Shown in pieces: positions 1 to 10,698 of a stretch of 42,045 nucleotides of DNA (positions within the stretch are counted from its first letter, which is position 1; every line of letters begins with the position of its first letter). The notes below the pieces were generated by a model. That model made no database searches, was not told the DNA's origin, and was given only the letters and a program-made list of their open reading frames with translations. Source of the stretch: Oleispira sp. (lineage in GTDB: Bacteria; Pseudomonadota; Gammaproteobacteria; Pseudomonadales; Oceanobacteraceae); assembly GCA_016765295.1 (NCBI GenBank), contig JAESQF010000069.1, forward strand, positions 1-42,045. Direction: 5' to 3'. The position numbers and the translations under genes are program-made.

Positions 1-1348
1 AGAGATGGAAAAAGTAGAAGAGATGGAAAAAGTAGAAGAGGCGGCAGTTGCGGTGACTGAAGCGACTGCGCCTAGCTCCTCAAGGTTAGAGATTATTCCT
101 GTTCCGGATCTTGGTGGTTCAGATCAGGTGGAAGTGATTGAACTGTTGGTGAAAGTCGGTGAAGAGGTGGATGCTGAACAATCGGTATTAACCTTAGAAA
201 CCGATAAAGCGTCGATGGAGATCCCCGCAGGTAAAACAGGCCGAGTAGAGAAAATTCTTATGACCTTAGGGGATAAGGTTTCCGTCGGTGATGCCATGAT
301 AGAGCTGCTGGTATCTACGTCGCCTGTATCCGTAAAAGAAAACGATAATGCTAGCGCGGTCAATACCAGCACTAGTCCTGCAACCAAAACTGCTCTGTCT
401 AATGAAGATGTAAAGCCTAGTGAAAATATAAAGCCAAGTGAAGATGTCAAACCTTCAGGAAAAGTACACGCTGGCCCTGCGGTACGTAAATTAGCCCGTG
501 AATTTGGGGTAGATTTAGCGCTGGTAAAAGGCAGTGGTGCGCGTGGACGTGTCATCAAGGATGATGTGCAGTATCATGTCAAATCTACCTTACAAAACCC
601 TCAAATGTCCGGTTCCGGCATTCCTAAAGTGGCTGAAATTGATTTTAGTAAGTTTGGTGACATCGAAAGTCTGCCGCTGAATAAAATTAAGTTGGCAACG
701 GCTAAGAATTTGACCGCCGCGTGGTTAAACGCACCTCAGGTTACCCAGTTTGATCAAGCAGATATTAGCGAGCTGGAAACTTTCAGAAAGCACATTAATG
801 CTAAGCCTGATGTAGCCCAAAAATTATCGGCGGTGCCTTTTATTATGAAAGCATTAGCCATGGCTATGAAGGAGTTTCCGCAATTTAATGCCTCTTTGTC
901 AGCAGATGGTAAATCGATAATATATAAAAAATATACCCATATTGGCGTTGCAGTTGATACGCCTAATGGGTTGTTAGTGCCTGTTATCCGTAATGTCGAT
1001 AAAAAATCTATTACAGAAATAGCACAAGATTTAACCGATAAGGCACAGAAAGCTCGCGCAGGTAAGTTAGGATTAGCGGACATGCAAGGAGGCTGTCTTA
1101 GTGTGTCTAGTCTTGGCGGAATCGGTGGTACAGCATTCACCCCAATCGTTAATGCGCCAGAAGTAGCAATATTAGGTTTATCTCGTGCAGAGATGAAACC
1201 CGTGTGGAATGGTAGCGAGTTTGTGCCTAAGCTTATGTTACCTCTTTCACTTTCTTATGATCATAGAGTGATTGATGGCGCAGAAGCTGCACGCTTTAGT
1301 CAACGCTTGGCCGCTCTGCTAGGAGATATTAGACACCTAGTACTGTAG
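1..1348 (+). CDS. aceF: Dihydrolipoamide acetyltransferase, E2 of pyruvate dehydrogenase (5' partial)
   Basis: The gene is cut by the window edge: the frame is open to base 2, so the ATG at base 5 lies inside an Ala/Glu-rich interdomain linker and is probably not the start. Numbering from that ATG, a lipoyl domain spans about residues 28-105 with the lipoyl-lysine motif ETDKAS (Lys68). It is followed by a linker, a peripheral-subunit-binding domain (about 153-192) and the acetyltransferase core with the DHRVIDG active-site motif (His420). Family knowledge: E2 moves acetyl groups from E1 to CoA in the cytoplasmic PDH complex, and gammaproteobacterial E2 usually has one to three lipoyl domains, so more probably lie upstream. 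PDH rather than oxoglutarate E2 is inferred from the linker and core sequence. The linkers carry exact or near-exact 18-bp tandem repeats (bases 2-37 and 404-457). No lpd follows. Confidence 0.93.
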   Translation, partial: EMEKVEEMEKVEEAAVAVTEATAPSSSRLEIIPVPDLGGSDQVEVIELLVKVGEEVDAEQSVLTLETDKASMEIPAGKTGRVEKILMTLGDKVSVGDAMIELLVSTSPVSVKENDNASAVNTSTSPATKTALSNEDVKPSENIKPSEDVKPSGKVHAGPAVRKLAREFGVDLALVKGSGARGRVIKDDVQYHVKSTLQNPQMSGSGIPKVAEIDFSKFGDIESLPLNKIKLATAKNLTAAWLNAPQVTQFDQADISELETFRKHINAKPDVAQKLSAVPFIMKALAMAMKEFPQFNASLSADGKSIIYKKYTHIGVAVDTPNGLLVPVIRNVDKKSITEIAQDLTDKAQKARAGKLGLADMQGGCLSVSSLGGIGGTAFTPIVNAPEVAILGLSRAEMKPVWNGSEFVPKLMLPLSLSYDHRVIDGAEAARFSQRLAALLGDIRHLVL

Positions 1349-1373
1349 ATCTATGAAAATATAGATCTTTATT
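1347..1373 (+). terminator. Weak terminator hairpin after aceF
   Basis: An 8-bp perfect stem (AGATCTAT / ATAGATCT, loop GAAAAT) begins at the aceF stop codon and is followed by a short T-rich stretch (TTATT). The stem is AT-rich, so termination strength is uncertain. Confidence 0.4.
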
Positions 1374-1390
1374 GATACTGGAAGATATAG

Positions 1391-1431
1391 ATATCTAATC
1401 ATTACTCTTTAGGGAGTAATGAATTAGATAT
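1391..1431 (+). other. Long imperfect inverted repeat upstream of the chemotaxis receptor
   Basis: ATATCTAAT+CATTACTC pairs with GAGTAATG+A+ATTAGATAT: 17 bp with a single bulged A (base 1422) and a 6-base loop. No T-run follows, so this is not a standard intrinsic terminator. It lies 37 bases before the start codon of the receptor gene and could be an mRNA leader structure or a dyad operator. Confidence 0.55.
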
Positions 1432-1467
1432 GTTGAATAATAAGCATAATAAAGAAGTGAGGGAGTT

Positions 1468-3486
1468 ATGCTCAAAGCGATTTTATGGCCTGCTATTCGT
1501 TTGATGGGTCAACTGAGTTACGCCGCCAAATTCGGCTTAATTAGTTTTTTATTTATGGTGCCCTTGGTCTTTCTGAGTGGCCAAGTATTTTACGCTTCTT
1601 ATCAAAGTTTAAAGAAAACTGAGCGTGAGCTGATTGCGGTAGGTAACATCGAAGAAGTTATGAGTGTTGTCTATGCGTTGGAAGATTACCGTAATCATGC
1701 GGCGCCTTTGGTATTTCAACAAGACCCTGAGCTGCGTGCCCGTATGCTTGGCTATCGCTCAGCAATTGATAAAAAGCTAAAGCAAGCGATTCAGAAAATA
1801 AATAATGAAAATTTAATAGAGAATTTAGAGGAATTCGAAAAAAATTATTTTTATAAACTAAGCATTGATGGTGACTCTCGAACTCCTACCTTGCCCGATC
1901 AATTTAACTTCTATCAACAAGTTATTGACCAGTTATATTTGGTAATTAATCAATATGCCCAGAATACCGGGTTAGCTCTAGATTCAGACCCTGAAATTCA
2001 ACAGCTAATGATAGTTACCCTTACAAATAATCCGGTAATTCGTAATGCAACAGGGCTAGGTTATGCTGCGGGTATTTTCGCGATGGTTGAAAAATACCTT
2101 CAATCTATGACCTATGATTTTCTGAATGATGTATTTGATCGAATGGTCGCTGTTGAACCCGACGTGCAGCTTGTAACAAGTAGCTTAGAAAGTCTTGGCT
2201 TGCATGACATGGCTGAGCAAGCGAAAAAAGCGGGGCAAGGAATGGCAGATATTCAAATGACCATTGACGAAGAGGTGATTTCCGCTGTTGATTTGACCAT
2301 GGTATGGACTGAGTTTGAACGTTTAGCCCAACCAAAAATTCTCGCACTTAGGGAATTAGATAATTTAATTTTACCATTAATTGGTAAAAAGCTTCAGACT
2401 CGATTAGATGATCAAACATCCCATATGTTTACCACGGCAACAGTATTGCTGACGGTTATGTTGATTATTATTTACCTGTATTCGGCTTTCTTTTTATCCG
2501 TACAATATTCTATTGCCCGCTTCTTTTCAGCAGCCCAAAAAATTGCTCAGGGAGACCTAACTCAGGTTATTACTTTTGATGGCAAGGACGAAATGGGACA
2601 GTTGCGAGATGCCTTTAATGAAATGACTTCGGAAGTTAGAGGGATTTTATCGACGGTTAAAGATACCGCAAAGAATGTAGGTGAAAAAGTTTCTGAAGTT
2701 GAAACGATTGCGAATAGTAGCCGCCAAGCAGTAACGACTCAGATGGCAGAAACGGAAGAGGTGGCAAGTACTATTACCGATATGTCAGAGCGAGCGATTA
2801 CCGTGGTAACTATGGCCGGGGAGGCTGAACAAGCCGCACTTTCAGGAGCTGAACGCTCTCAGCAAGCACGGCAGGTCGTTGATAATGTCATCACCGATGT
2901 GCAGCAGCTGTCTGAAGAAATGAGTAACTCTATGGAAGCCGTTAATCGTCTAGCCGAGAACTCAACCAATATCAGTTCTATTTTAGGCACGATTAAAGGA
3001 ATTGCAGAACAAACTAATTTATTAGCATTAAACGCAGCAATCGAAGCGGCACGTGCTGGTGAACAAGGTCGTGGTTTTGCAGTCGTAGCGGATGAGGTAA
3101 GAACATTAGCTAGCCGAACTCAAGGCTCAGCGGCAGAAATTGAAGGTCTGATTAAAGAAGTGCAGCAGAACATTCAGCGTGCTGTAGAAACCATGGAAAT
3201 TAACCAGTCTATGGTTAATAAAACTGTCGATAGTTCTGGCCAAGTCAGTGAAGCTTTAGAAAGTATTCAAGGTAGTATGAAAGAAATTCAGAGTAAGACA
3301 TTGGAAATTGTTTCAACAGCCAGTAATCAACAAGAAGCTGCTAAAGCCTTGGATAATAACTTATCAGTGATTCGCGAACATGGTGAAGAAACGGTGAAGA
3401 ATGTAGAGGGGACTGTTGATGCTGTGCGCCAGACCCAGGCTTTGACTGAGTCTTTAACACAACGAGTTGAACGTTTTAAAGTTTAG
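1468..3486 (+). CDS. Methyl-accepting chemotaxis protein
   Basis: Inner-membrane chemoreceptor of 672 aa. TM1 lies at about 22-44, a large periplasmic sensor region at 45-320 of no type I recognise, TM2 at about 322-345, HAMP at about 346-398, then the cytoplasmic coiled-coil signalling domain. The invariant hairpin tip that binds CheA/CheW is present at about 511-545 ([19 protein letters not shown], then [12 protein letters not shown]). Family knowledge: ligand binding outside modulates the CheA kinase and so flagellar or pilus motility. The C-terminus ends in RVERFKV, with no CheR/CheB docking pentapeptide visible. A GAGGGAG ribosome binding site precedes the ATG. It is an orphan receptor with no che genes nearby, so the ligand cannot be deduced. 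Confidence 0.95.
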   Translation: MLKAILWPAIRLMGQLSYAAKFGLISFLFMVPLVFLSGQVFYASYQSLKKTERELIAVGNIEEVMSVVYALEDYRNHAAPLVFQQDPELRARMLGYRSAIDKKLKQAIQKINNENLIENLEEFEKNYFYKLSIDGDSRTPTLPDQFNFYQQVIDQLYLVINQYAQNTGLALDSDPEIQQLMIVTLTNNPVIRNATGLGYAAGIFAMVEKYLQSMTYDFLNDVFDRMVAVEPDVQLVTSSLESLGLHDMAEQAKKAGQGMADIQMTIDEEVISAVDLTMVWTEFERLAQPKILALRELDNLILPLIGKKLQTRLDDQTSHMFTTATVLLTVMLIIIYLYSAFFLSVQYSIARFFSAAQKIAQGDLTQVITFDGKDEMGQLRDAFNEMTSEVRGILSTVKDTAKNVGEKVSEVETIANSSRQAVTTQMAETEEVASTITDMSERAITVVTMAGEAEQAALSGAERSQQARQVVDNVITDVQQLSEEMSNSMEAVNRLAENSTNISSILGTIKGIAEQTNLLALNAAIEAARAGEQGRGFAVVADEVRTLASRTQGSAAEIEGLIKEVQQNIQRAVETMEINQSMVNKTVDSSGQVSEALESIQGSMKEIQSKTLEIVSTASNQQEAAKALDNNLSVIREHGEETVKNVEGTVDAVRQTQALTESLTQRVERFKV

Positions 3487-3508
3487 CTTCTCTTATTCAT
3501 AGAGATAT

Positions 3509-4093
3509 TTAAACATCTTTTTTCGATTGAGTATGGCGGCTTTTCCACAAGGTCTCTTGGCCGCCATCTTTTCTTGCAAGATTTCTCGCTAAAACAAAGA
3601 AAAAATCCGATAGCCGATTTAAGTATTGAATCGCTAATGGCGTCACTGAGTTATCCCCATCTTTCTCTTCAATCGCTAATGCGACAAGAGAGCGTTCTGC
3701 TCTACGGCCAACAGAGCGCGCCATGTGGCAATATGAAGCGGCTTTGTTGCCTCCGGGCAGAATGAAATCCTTTAGCGGAGGTAAGTTTTCATTGATCGCT
3801 ACTAACGTATTTTCTAGATCCTCGAGCATGCTAGGAGCTAAGGCTTTATAACCCGGTACACAAAGCTCACCACCAAGATCAAATAGATCGTGTTGAATCT
3901 GATTAAGTACGGCTTGGTGCTCATCTTGCGTTTCTAGCTCAGCCGCTAAAACCCCAACCCAGGAATTAAGTTCATCAACTTCACCGATGACATTAATGCG
4001 AGTAGACGTTTTGCTAATCCGACTACCATCACCTAAGCCGGTTTCGCCCTTGTCACCTGTTTTGGTGGATATTTTTGATAGTCGGTTGCCCAT
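3509..4093 (-). CDS. Cob(I)alamin adenosyltransferase, PduO type
   Basis: 194 aa, full length for the PduO/MMAB family. The N-terminal ATP-binding signature is clear (KISTKTGDKGETGLGDGS, then the RINVIGEVDELNS stretch), and the C-terminal half has the conserved SYCHMARSVGRRAERSLV and YLNRLSDFFFVLAR helices. The enzyme transfers the 5'-deoxyadenosyl group of ATP to cob(I)alamin to make coenzyme B12. It is the last gene of a minus-strand unit behind the TonB receptor and lipoprotein genes and starts 13 bases after the lipoprotein stop, so it is probably under the same cobalamin riboswitch. Functionally it would convert imported corrinoid to the coenzyme form. The 3' end is convergent with the chemoreceptor, only 22 bases apart. 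Confidence 0.93.
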   Translation of the reverse strand: MGNRLSKISTKTGDKGETGLGDGSRISKTSTRINVIGEVDELNSWVGVLAAELETQDEHQAVLNQIQHDLFDLGGELCVPGYKALAPSMLEDLENTLVAINENLPPLKDFILPGGNKAASYCHMARSVGRRAERSLVALAIEEKDGDNSVTPLAIQYLNRLSDFFFVLARNLARKDGGQETLWKSRHTQSKKDV

Positions 4094-4106
4094 GATAATT
4101 ACTCTT

Positions 4107-5330
<1,224 letters not shown>

Positions 5331-5339
5331 GTTGTTTTG

Positions 5340-7298
5340 TTACCAGTTATAAATAAATTTTAAATAAAATTGACGACCAGGCTCGGGAATACTTGGGTAA
5401 TCACGAGCCCGATTATCGGTTAAGTTTTTTCCTTCTAGGCTTACTAACCAATCCAGTTGTTGCCATGTTGCTGACAAATTCCATTCGCTTTTAGTATCAC
5501 GGGGGAGGCTATTTAACGAATTATAATAGCCTCCGTTTTGATAAGATTGTGAGCCTAATATTGAAAGGTTTTGCCAGTGCCAACTGGTGGAGAAGTAACT
5601 ATGTATTTGGCTATAATCTCCGACTTGGTTTCCAATAAATGCATGGTTGTCATGGTCAATAATCTTATTATCTTGCAGGGTTAAGTTGAGACTTGAGCGC
5701 CATTGATTGCTCCAGTCGAAGGATGACGTTAACTCGATGCCAGTATGTTGAGTTTTAGCGATGTTTTCGAAGCTGATAATGCCTCTAGAATCGGTACTTG
5801 GGGTAATCGTGTCGGTAAGCGTTCGCTGGTATATGCTGGTATCAAAAGTTATGATTGAATGATTAAGTGATAAGCCAATTTCATTGTATTGTGACTTTTC
5901 TGCAACAAGGTCTGGGTTGCCTTTTGTGGTTCCTCTATCACCAAAGAGTTCGCTGCTGCTTGGAGGTCTAACTTGTTTACCCGTTTTAACATAGGCGGCT
6001 AGGCCATTACTTAATTGGTAACTTAATCCCGTATCATAGGTCGTAGCAGAAAACTTTTGATCAAACTCTTGCTCTATGTCATTTGATATATTCTTATCGT
6101 TATATTCGAGTTTAGCAATTTGTTGCATGAAACTCAGACTGTCGGTCAATGCAATATTGAATCGGGTACCAAAGTTTAGTGCGTTGCGAGTGAAGTCTGT
6201 TTCACATTTTCCACCTAAGGAGCAGCTTTCTGGAGAATTATCTTCATGAGGAAAATCAGTCTTAACTTGTTCATTTTCTAAGCCCGTAGAGAAAACGATT
6301 GAGGCTCTATTAAACTTCACATCGTGCTGAAGCCCTATACTATTTTTATCGGTGATATAAACATTATATTGCGATCCAATGCCTACGTTACTGCCTTCAT
6401 CATCGTATAACTCATCGCTTTTTTGCATTGCTAAGCGTAACTGAGTTCGCCCTAGTTGTTGATGGTTGTGAGAGAGGGCGGTCTGAATTCGGTAGGCATC
6501 TTGAGCTAGATAAGCTGTATTTGTTGATGTATTTATTCTTGAGCTTATCTCTCTTTTTCCATTTTGCAATTGGGCGGAAGCATCAAGACGAATAGCATCA
6601 GAAAAATCATAATGCGCTTTTGTTAATATGCTTTTATTCTCAACCCCGTTATTTTCACGTTGTTCAATAGCAGGATCATTTGGAGAATTAACAGGGGCTT
6701 GTTCTAAATAGCTGAAGTTGTTTGAAGATTGGAAGCTATTAACATTGAAGTATAAGCTGGCTCTGTCACTTGATATCTTGTGTGATACAAATAATTCTAT
6801 TGTTTCAAATGAGCCTAGGGTAATCCCCGCTTCACCTGAATTATCATCTAACTCTTGGGATTGAATATTGATAACGCCACCAACTGCTGTTGGTGATAAT
6901 TCAATAGGAGACATGCCACGATAAATGTCTATTTTCCCTGCTGATGATAGGCTTAATGAACCTATGTCTGCACTACCACCATTAAGATCATTGATGAGCA
7001 TGCCATCCCAGAATACTAATACTTGCTTGCCGCTAGAGCCGCGAATTGTTGGAAAGGAATGCTGTCCATTACCACCAACACTTTGAATATCGATTCCTGC
7101 TTGTTGTTCCAATAGTTCATCGAGAGGTAAATAGGTATTAGAAAATACTTCTCGCTCAATCCTTTGCTGATGCCCAATAATTTGAATATCAACTAAGTCA
7201 TCATCCTCTTCTGCCACGACTTGCACAGGTGCAAGGATTTGCTCTGCATAAACTGAGTTGAGCACTAGAAGTGACAAAATAAATATGAATGCTTGCAA
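5340..7298 (-). CDS. btuB: TonB-dependent vitamin B12 receptor, BtuB-like
   Basis: 652 aa. A signal peptide (about 1-18, ending VYA) is followed by a short acidic segment with a TonB-box-like stretch, then a plug domain (about 40-150, with TIRGSSGKQVLVFWDGM and GGVINI motifs). A 22-strand-type barrel region follows, ending in an aromatic terminus (FYLKFIYNW). Family knowledge: such receptors import substrates across the outer membrane using TonB/ExbBD. The B12 substrate is inferred from the cobalamin riboswitch upstream and the adenosyltransferase downstream. The only start available in frame is TTG at 7298, since a stop (TAA) lies two codons upstream, and I see no Shine-Dalgarno sequence before it. 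Either translation starts weakly or the true start is internal. Inner-membrane BtuCDF genes are not in the window. Confidence 0.9.
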   Translation of the reverse strand: MQAFIFILSLLVLNSVYAEQILAPVQVVAEEDDDLVDIQIIGHQQRIEREVFSNTYLPLDELLEQQAGIDIQSVGGNGQHSFPTIRGSSGKQVLVFWDGMLINDLNGGSADIGSLSLSSAGKIDIYRGMSPIELSPTAVGGVINIQSQELDDNSGEAGITLGSFETIELFVSHKISSDRASLYFNVNSFQSSNNFSYLEQAPVNSPNDPAIEQRENNGVENKSILTKAHYDFSDAIRLDASAQLQNGKREISSRINTSTNTAYLAQDAYRIQTALSHNHQQLGRTQLRLAMQKSDELYDDEGSNVGIGSQYNVYITDKNSIGLQHDVKFNRASIVFSTGLENEQVKTDFPHEDNSPESCSLGGKCETDFTRNALNFGTRFNIALTDSLSFMQQIAKLEYNDKNISNDIEQEFDQKFSATTYDTGLSYQLSNGLAAYVKTGKQVRPPSSSELFGDRGTTKGNPDLVAEKSQYNEIGLSLNHSIITFDTSIYQRTLTDTITPSTDSRGIISFENIAKTQHTGIELTSSFDWSNQWRSSLNLTLQDNKIIDHDNHAFIGNQVGDYSQIHSYFSTSWHWQNLSILGSQSYQNGGYYNSLNSLPRDTKSEWNLSATWQQLDWLVSLEGKNLTDNRARDYPSIPEPGRQFYLKFIYNW

Positions 7299-7353
7299 AA
7301 GTTAATAACCAGGATGATTGAATATCTAGGACTCGTGCAGTAGTGGTGACATA

Positions 7354-7381
7354 AAAGTGTAGTCAACGATTACTACACTTT
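7354..7381 (-). terminator. Putative expression-platform hairpin of the B12 riboswitch
   Basis: On the minus strand AAAGTGTAGT pairs perfectly with ACTACACTTT around an 8-base loop. The end of the 3' arm and the next base give TTTT, followed by ATGT. It lies about 30 bases past the aptamer and about 55 before the btuB start. It could be the terminator formed when B12 is bound, but the stem is AT-rich and the U-run short. Confidence 0.45.
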
Positions 7382-7410
7382 AAGCCCTCCGCTTATAAGT
7401 ATAACTATTC

Positions 7411-7630
7411 AGGCCGGTATCCGGGCTGACGGCTTGGAAGTTCTATTCCGCTTATTGCACCTTCCCATAGGCTCGATCTTTTTTAAAAATAAAAAAGAGA
7501 GCACCACAGTGGCATATGACAATAAGTTAAGCCGATCACCGTTGCGGGGGCAGCGTTGGATTCGTTTGCGTTGCAGTGACTTACCAAACTTCCCGTTTAA
7601 CTGCTAGGTAAGATTACCTAGAAGCACCTA
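7411..7630 (-). promoter_or_regulatory. Cobalamin (adenosylcobalamin) riboswitch
   Basis: Read on the minus strand this region carries the class hallmarks in the right order: AGGTGC at the 5' end, GGGAAG, TGCCCCCGCAACGGTGA, GCCACTG, a second GGGAAGG, and the B12-box-like AGCCCGGATACCGGCC. It lies directly upstream of the BtuB-like gene. Family knowledge: binding of cobalamin to this leader represses downstream uptake genes. It should therefore switch off the receptor, lipoprotein and adenosyltransferase genes together when B12 is plentiful. Confidence 0.95.
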
Positions 7631-7726
7631 AATGAGCGCGCAGAGTAAGTGTTATTTGATATTTGTTCAAGCAATAGTCAGTTAAATCAGGTGAGAATTA
7701 CACCTGGTGTCATGAAAAACATTAAT

Positions 7727-9688
7727 TTAGCTATTTATGCTGATCGCTTGGTTAGGCAGTTTTATGATGAAGCAGGCACCCTGGTTAGGGCTGGATATAA
7801 CATCGAGCTGCCCTTGATGGTGTGCAGTGATAATGAAATAAGAGACCGATAGACCCAGGCCAGTCCCTTGCCCCACATCCTTTGTAGTGAAAAAAGGCTC
7901 AAAGATTCGACGCCTAGTGACATCATCCATCCCCGGGCCATTATCTTTTACTTTTATGATTGTATGTTTGTTATTTTGCTCGGTCGTGATATGAATCTGC
8001 GGCTTCCAGTCTTGGCTTATCACCGTTCCTTGATATTCTAATAGGGCTTGAGCCGCATTTTGCAGTAAGTTAAGAATAACTTGTTCCAACTCTGAAGGAA
8101 TGCAGTGCAGCATCATTTTGCTATCAATTTCGTTTAAGTCGATATCAATAGTTTTCAATTCTAGATCAGCTAGGGCAATATTCAGTGTACGCTCTAGTAG
8201 CTCTTTAACGGAGGTGTGGCTCAAGATTTTTTGGTTACCCCGAGAAAATTGCAGCATATTTGAAACAATACTTGCTGCTCTTTTTCCTGCATCTTGAATA
8301 TTGTTGATAAACTTTAATACCCGTCTTTCTTCTAGGTAGCTATTCATGGCGACGAGGTCTAAATTATATTTTTCTGCACTTTTTTGGTTAGCTTCATGGT
8401 CTGGCTGAACACGGCGTTGAATATTTTGTACACTTTGTAAAATGGCTCCTAAAGGGTTATTGATTTCGTGTGCCATACCTGCGGCTAACCCTCCAACCGA
8501 CTTCATCTTTTCTGTTTGCATAATGACTTCTTCCATCTTTTCACGCTGGCTGATGTCATCAATTCGTATTACTAGGCCGTCGAGGTTTTTATCCTTAAGA
8601 GGGTAAAGTGTAATGTCAGCAGGAAAATCCCCTATGGGTAATGATAATTTAATACGTTCAAGTTTTTTTACTTCGGGTATTAGCTTATTATCGAAGTTAA
8701 GGTCAATATGATTAAACATATCAATATAGTTGGCTAAGCGCTTTCCGACTAAAGGTTGGCGTTCACAGGCTAGCCAATCTGCTGCTTGCTGGTTACATTG
8801 AATAATATAGCCTCTGTGATCTAAGGTGAACAGAGCAGAGGGCATAGAGTCGATAATACTGTCTAAAAAACTACGAGTATGGGTGAGTTGAGTTTCGATA
8901 GAGCGGCGTATCGTTATTTCTTGTGCCAGCTTTTCGTTGGTTTGTCTCGTTTCATTAGATAGGCGAATGGCTCGAATGCGTGCGCTTTCTGCTTTCTCCT
9001 TTTCTTTTTTAAATACTTGCTCTCGCTCTTCATTGATTATAATTAACGCGTTCAAAGCAGTGGATAGTTGAACGGTATCGGCGTCATTTTTATCAAAGCG
9101 TATTTTGTTATCGGGCTGAGATTGGATTTCTTTAATGGTTGCAAGTAGATTTTTATAAGGGGAACGTTGCCAATATCGAATGGCGTTATATAAAAAAAAT
9201 AATATTAGTGTTGAGATAGAAACGATAAATAAAGTGGTTGATAGCGTATCGGCATAAAAAAACTGTGGTAATTTAATATCTGTTTCTATCGTGAGATTTA
9301 AGTATTCATCCGAATTTACTGTGCTGAGGCTGTAGGTAAATTGAGAAGCAGAAACTTCTATTGAAGAGTCGAAGTGTATGGGCAAGTTACTGACGCAGGT
9401 ATAGGTACACTCATAAATGATTCGATCGCGTTGCGGATTATAGAGTGCGATTTCTTTTATTTGGTAATGCTGAACCATGCTATTGGCTAATGTTTGTAAT
9501 GCTAGAATATCATTTGGATTTTGCAATAACTGTAACTGAAATATATCAGAGTATGAGCGACTTATTTCTGGGGCTAATTGTTCTCTACCCACTCGATCCG
9601 CTGCAATAATGTAGGATATCGTGGCAAGTAGGGTAATAAAGATGCAAGTAATAATGGTTGCGGTAATAACCTTCTGCCGAACTAGCAA
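7727..9688 (-). CDS. Membrane PAS-domain sensor histidine kinase
   Basis: 653 aa. TM1 lies at about 7-29, a periplasmic sensor region at about 30-145 with two close cysteines (ECTYTCVS), and TM2 at about 146-168. Then come a coiled-coil linker, a PAS domain (about 275-390), a HisKA dimerisation domain with the phospho-acceptor in [11 protein letters not shown] (His407), and a HATPase domain with N box ([10 protein letters not shown]), G1 (DNGPGMDD) and G2 ([10 protein letters not shown]). It should autophosphorylate and pass phosphate to a response regulator, but none is adjacent, so it is an orphan kinase whose signal and target are unknown. The start is TTG, supported by AAGGA seven bases upstream. 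The gene ends about 100 bases before the B12 riboswitch; there is no evidence it belongs to that operon. Confidence 0.92.
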   Translation of the reverse strand: MLVRQKVITATIITCIFITLLATISYIIAADRVGREQLAPEISRSYSDIFQLQLLQNPNDILALQTLANSMVQHYQIKEIALYNPQRDRIIYECTYTCVSNLPIHFDSSIEVSASQFTYSLSTVNSDEYLNLTIETDIKLPQFFYADTLSTTLFIVSISTLILFFLYNAIRYWQRSPYKNLLATIKEIQSQPDNKIRFDKNDADTVQLSTALNALIIINEEREQVFKKEKEKAESARIRAIRLSNETRQTNEKLAQEITIRRSIETQLTHTRSFLDSIIDSMPSALFTLDHRGYIIQCNQQAADWLACERQPLVGKRLANYIDMFNHIDLNFDNKLIPEVKKLERIKLSLPIGDFPADITLYPLKDKNLDGLVIRIDDISQREKMEEVIMQTEKMKSVGGLAAGMAHEINNPLGAILQSVQNIQRRVQPDHEANQKSAEKYNLDLVAMNSYLEERRVLKFINNIQDAGKRAASIVSNMLQFSRGNQKILSHTSVKELLERTLNIALADLELKTIDIDLNEIDSKMMLHCIPSELEQVILNLLQNAAQALLEYQGTVISQDWKPQIHITTEQNNKHTIIKVKDNGPGMDDVTRRRIFEPFFTTKDVGQGTGLGLSVSYFIITAHHQGQLDVISSPNQGACFIIKLPNQAISINS

Positions 9689-9730
9689 GATAGAATCCTT
9701 ATTAATTGATTTTTATTGTCATTAAAGATA

Positions 9731-10681
9731 TTAACATACCTTTTTTTCTAGCTCATAGGATTTGACTAGATTAATTAGGGATTCTGAAATAGGCAGTTTG
9801 AAATCATTGACTATCGCCGTGTTTAATAAATAACCGTTAATGAAATCAATCTCTGTCGGGCGCTTATTTTTTACGTCTTGTAGCATGGAAGAAAAATTAT
9901 TAGCGGTTAGTTGAGCAATCAGCTGAGATTTCTCAAATAAACTAAAGCTTATTGACCAATGCATTTTTTGGAAAAAGTGCTCTGTTTCTTCGCAAAGTGC
10001 TTTGAGGTCAGATAAAGCATCTTCTAGAATCAATAATTCACCATTTTTGCACTGATACTTTACGGTTAAAGGGTTGATGGTGGCATTGATGGCTAATTTA
10101 TCCAGTAATACCTGTTTAATGTCCTCAGACCAGTGATGATCACCTTTAAGTAATCCTAAAGGCAGTTTAAATTTTTGTTCGACACCCCCATAAAAACCCC
10201 ATTGTGTTTGGCCCTTACCGGCATGGGTCACAATATTAGGTTGGCTGCGAAAAGCGCCTTCAGTGGTTGATGCCGCAAATATAGCGTGATGAGGAAAGGT
10301 ATTTAGCAGTTCTTCGTGTTGTCCTAGGCCATTTTGTAATAATACAATTTGAGTTTCTTGGCTAATGGCTGAAGACCATTGTTGCAGAGCTTCTTTACAC
10401 TGACTTGCCTTGCAGCAAAGTATTACGATATCCATTCGTTCACCTTGCCATACCGGCCACTGATAATCTTGTGATGTATTACCACTGATCAATTGGAATG
10501 AACAATTCTGCGACTTAGCGCTTCTTGGTAAAGCGTATATGTTGATACTCGTAGGCAACTGGCTGCTAATTAAACAACCAATAGCACCTAAACCAATAAT
10601 GCCTATGTTTAAAGGAGTGCTCAGAGGTAGAGTGCTCAGAGAGGAGGTGCTGTACGGGGAGCCGTTAGAAGTCTTTTTCAT
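9731..10681 (-). CDS. panE: 2-dehydropantoate 2-reductase (ketopantoate reductase) family
   Basis: 316 aa. The Rossmann NADP-binding signature GIIGLGAIGCLIS is at about 28-40. The middle of the protein has LLDKLAINATINPLTVKYQC, matching the family motif with the catalytic Lys and the Asn-x-x-Asn-Pro-Leu-Thr stretch. The C-terminal domain carries RPTEIDFINGYLL. The enzyme reduces ketopantoate to pantoate in coenzyme A synthesis. The first ~25 residues are a Ser/Thr/Pro-rich extension before the usual start of the family, encoded partly by a 15-bp tandem repeat (10616-10645). A shorter form cannot be excluded but no better start codon is evident. Neighbours do not add functional context. Confidence 0.87.
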   Translation of the reverse strand: MKKTSNGSPYSTSSLSTLPLSTPLNIGIIGLGAIGCLISSQLPTSINIYALPRSAKSQNCSFQLISGNTSQDYQWPVWQGERMDIVILCCKASQCKEALQQWSSAISQETQIVLLQNGLGQHEELLNTFPHHAIFAASTTEGAFRSQPNIVTHAGKGQTQWGFYGGVEQKFKLPLGLLKGDHHWSEDIKQVLLDKLAINATINPLTVKYQCKNGELLILEDALSDLKALCEETEHFFQKMHWSISFSLFEKSQLIAQLTANNFSSMLQDVKNKRPTEIDFINGYLLNTAIVNDFKLPISESLINLVKSYELEKKVC

Positions 10682-10698
10682 GACTTCATTATACGGTT

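Noticed and set aside
7649-7852. Small plus-strand frame near the riboswitch
   Set aside because: It mostly overlaps the 3' end of the histidine kinase gene, and no ribosome binding site is evident.
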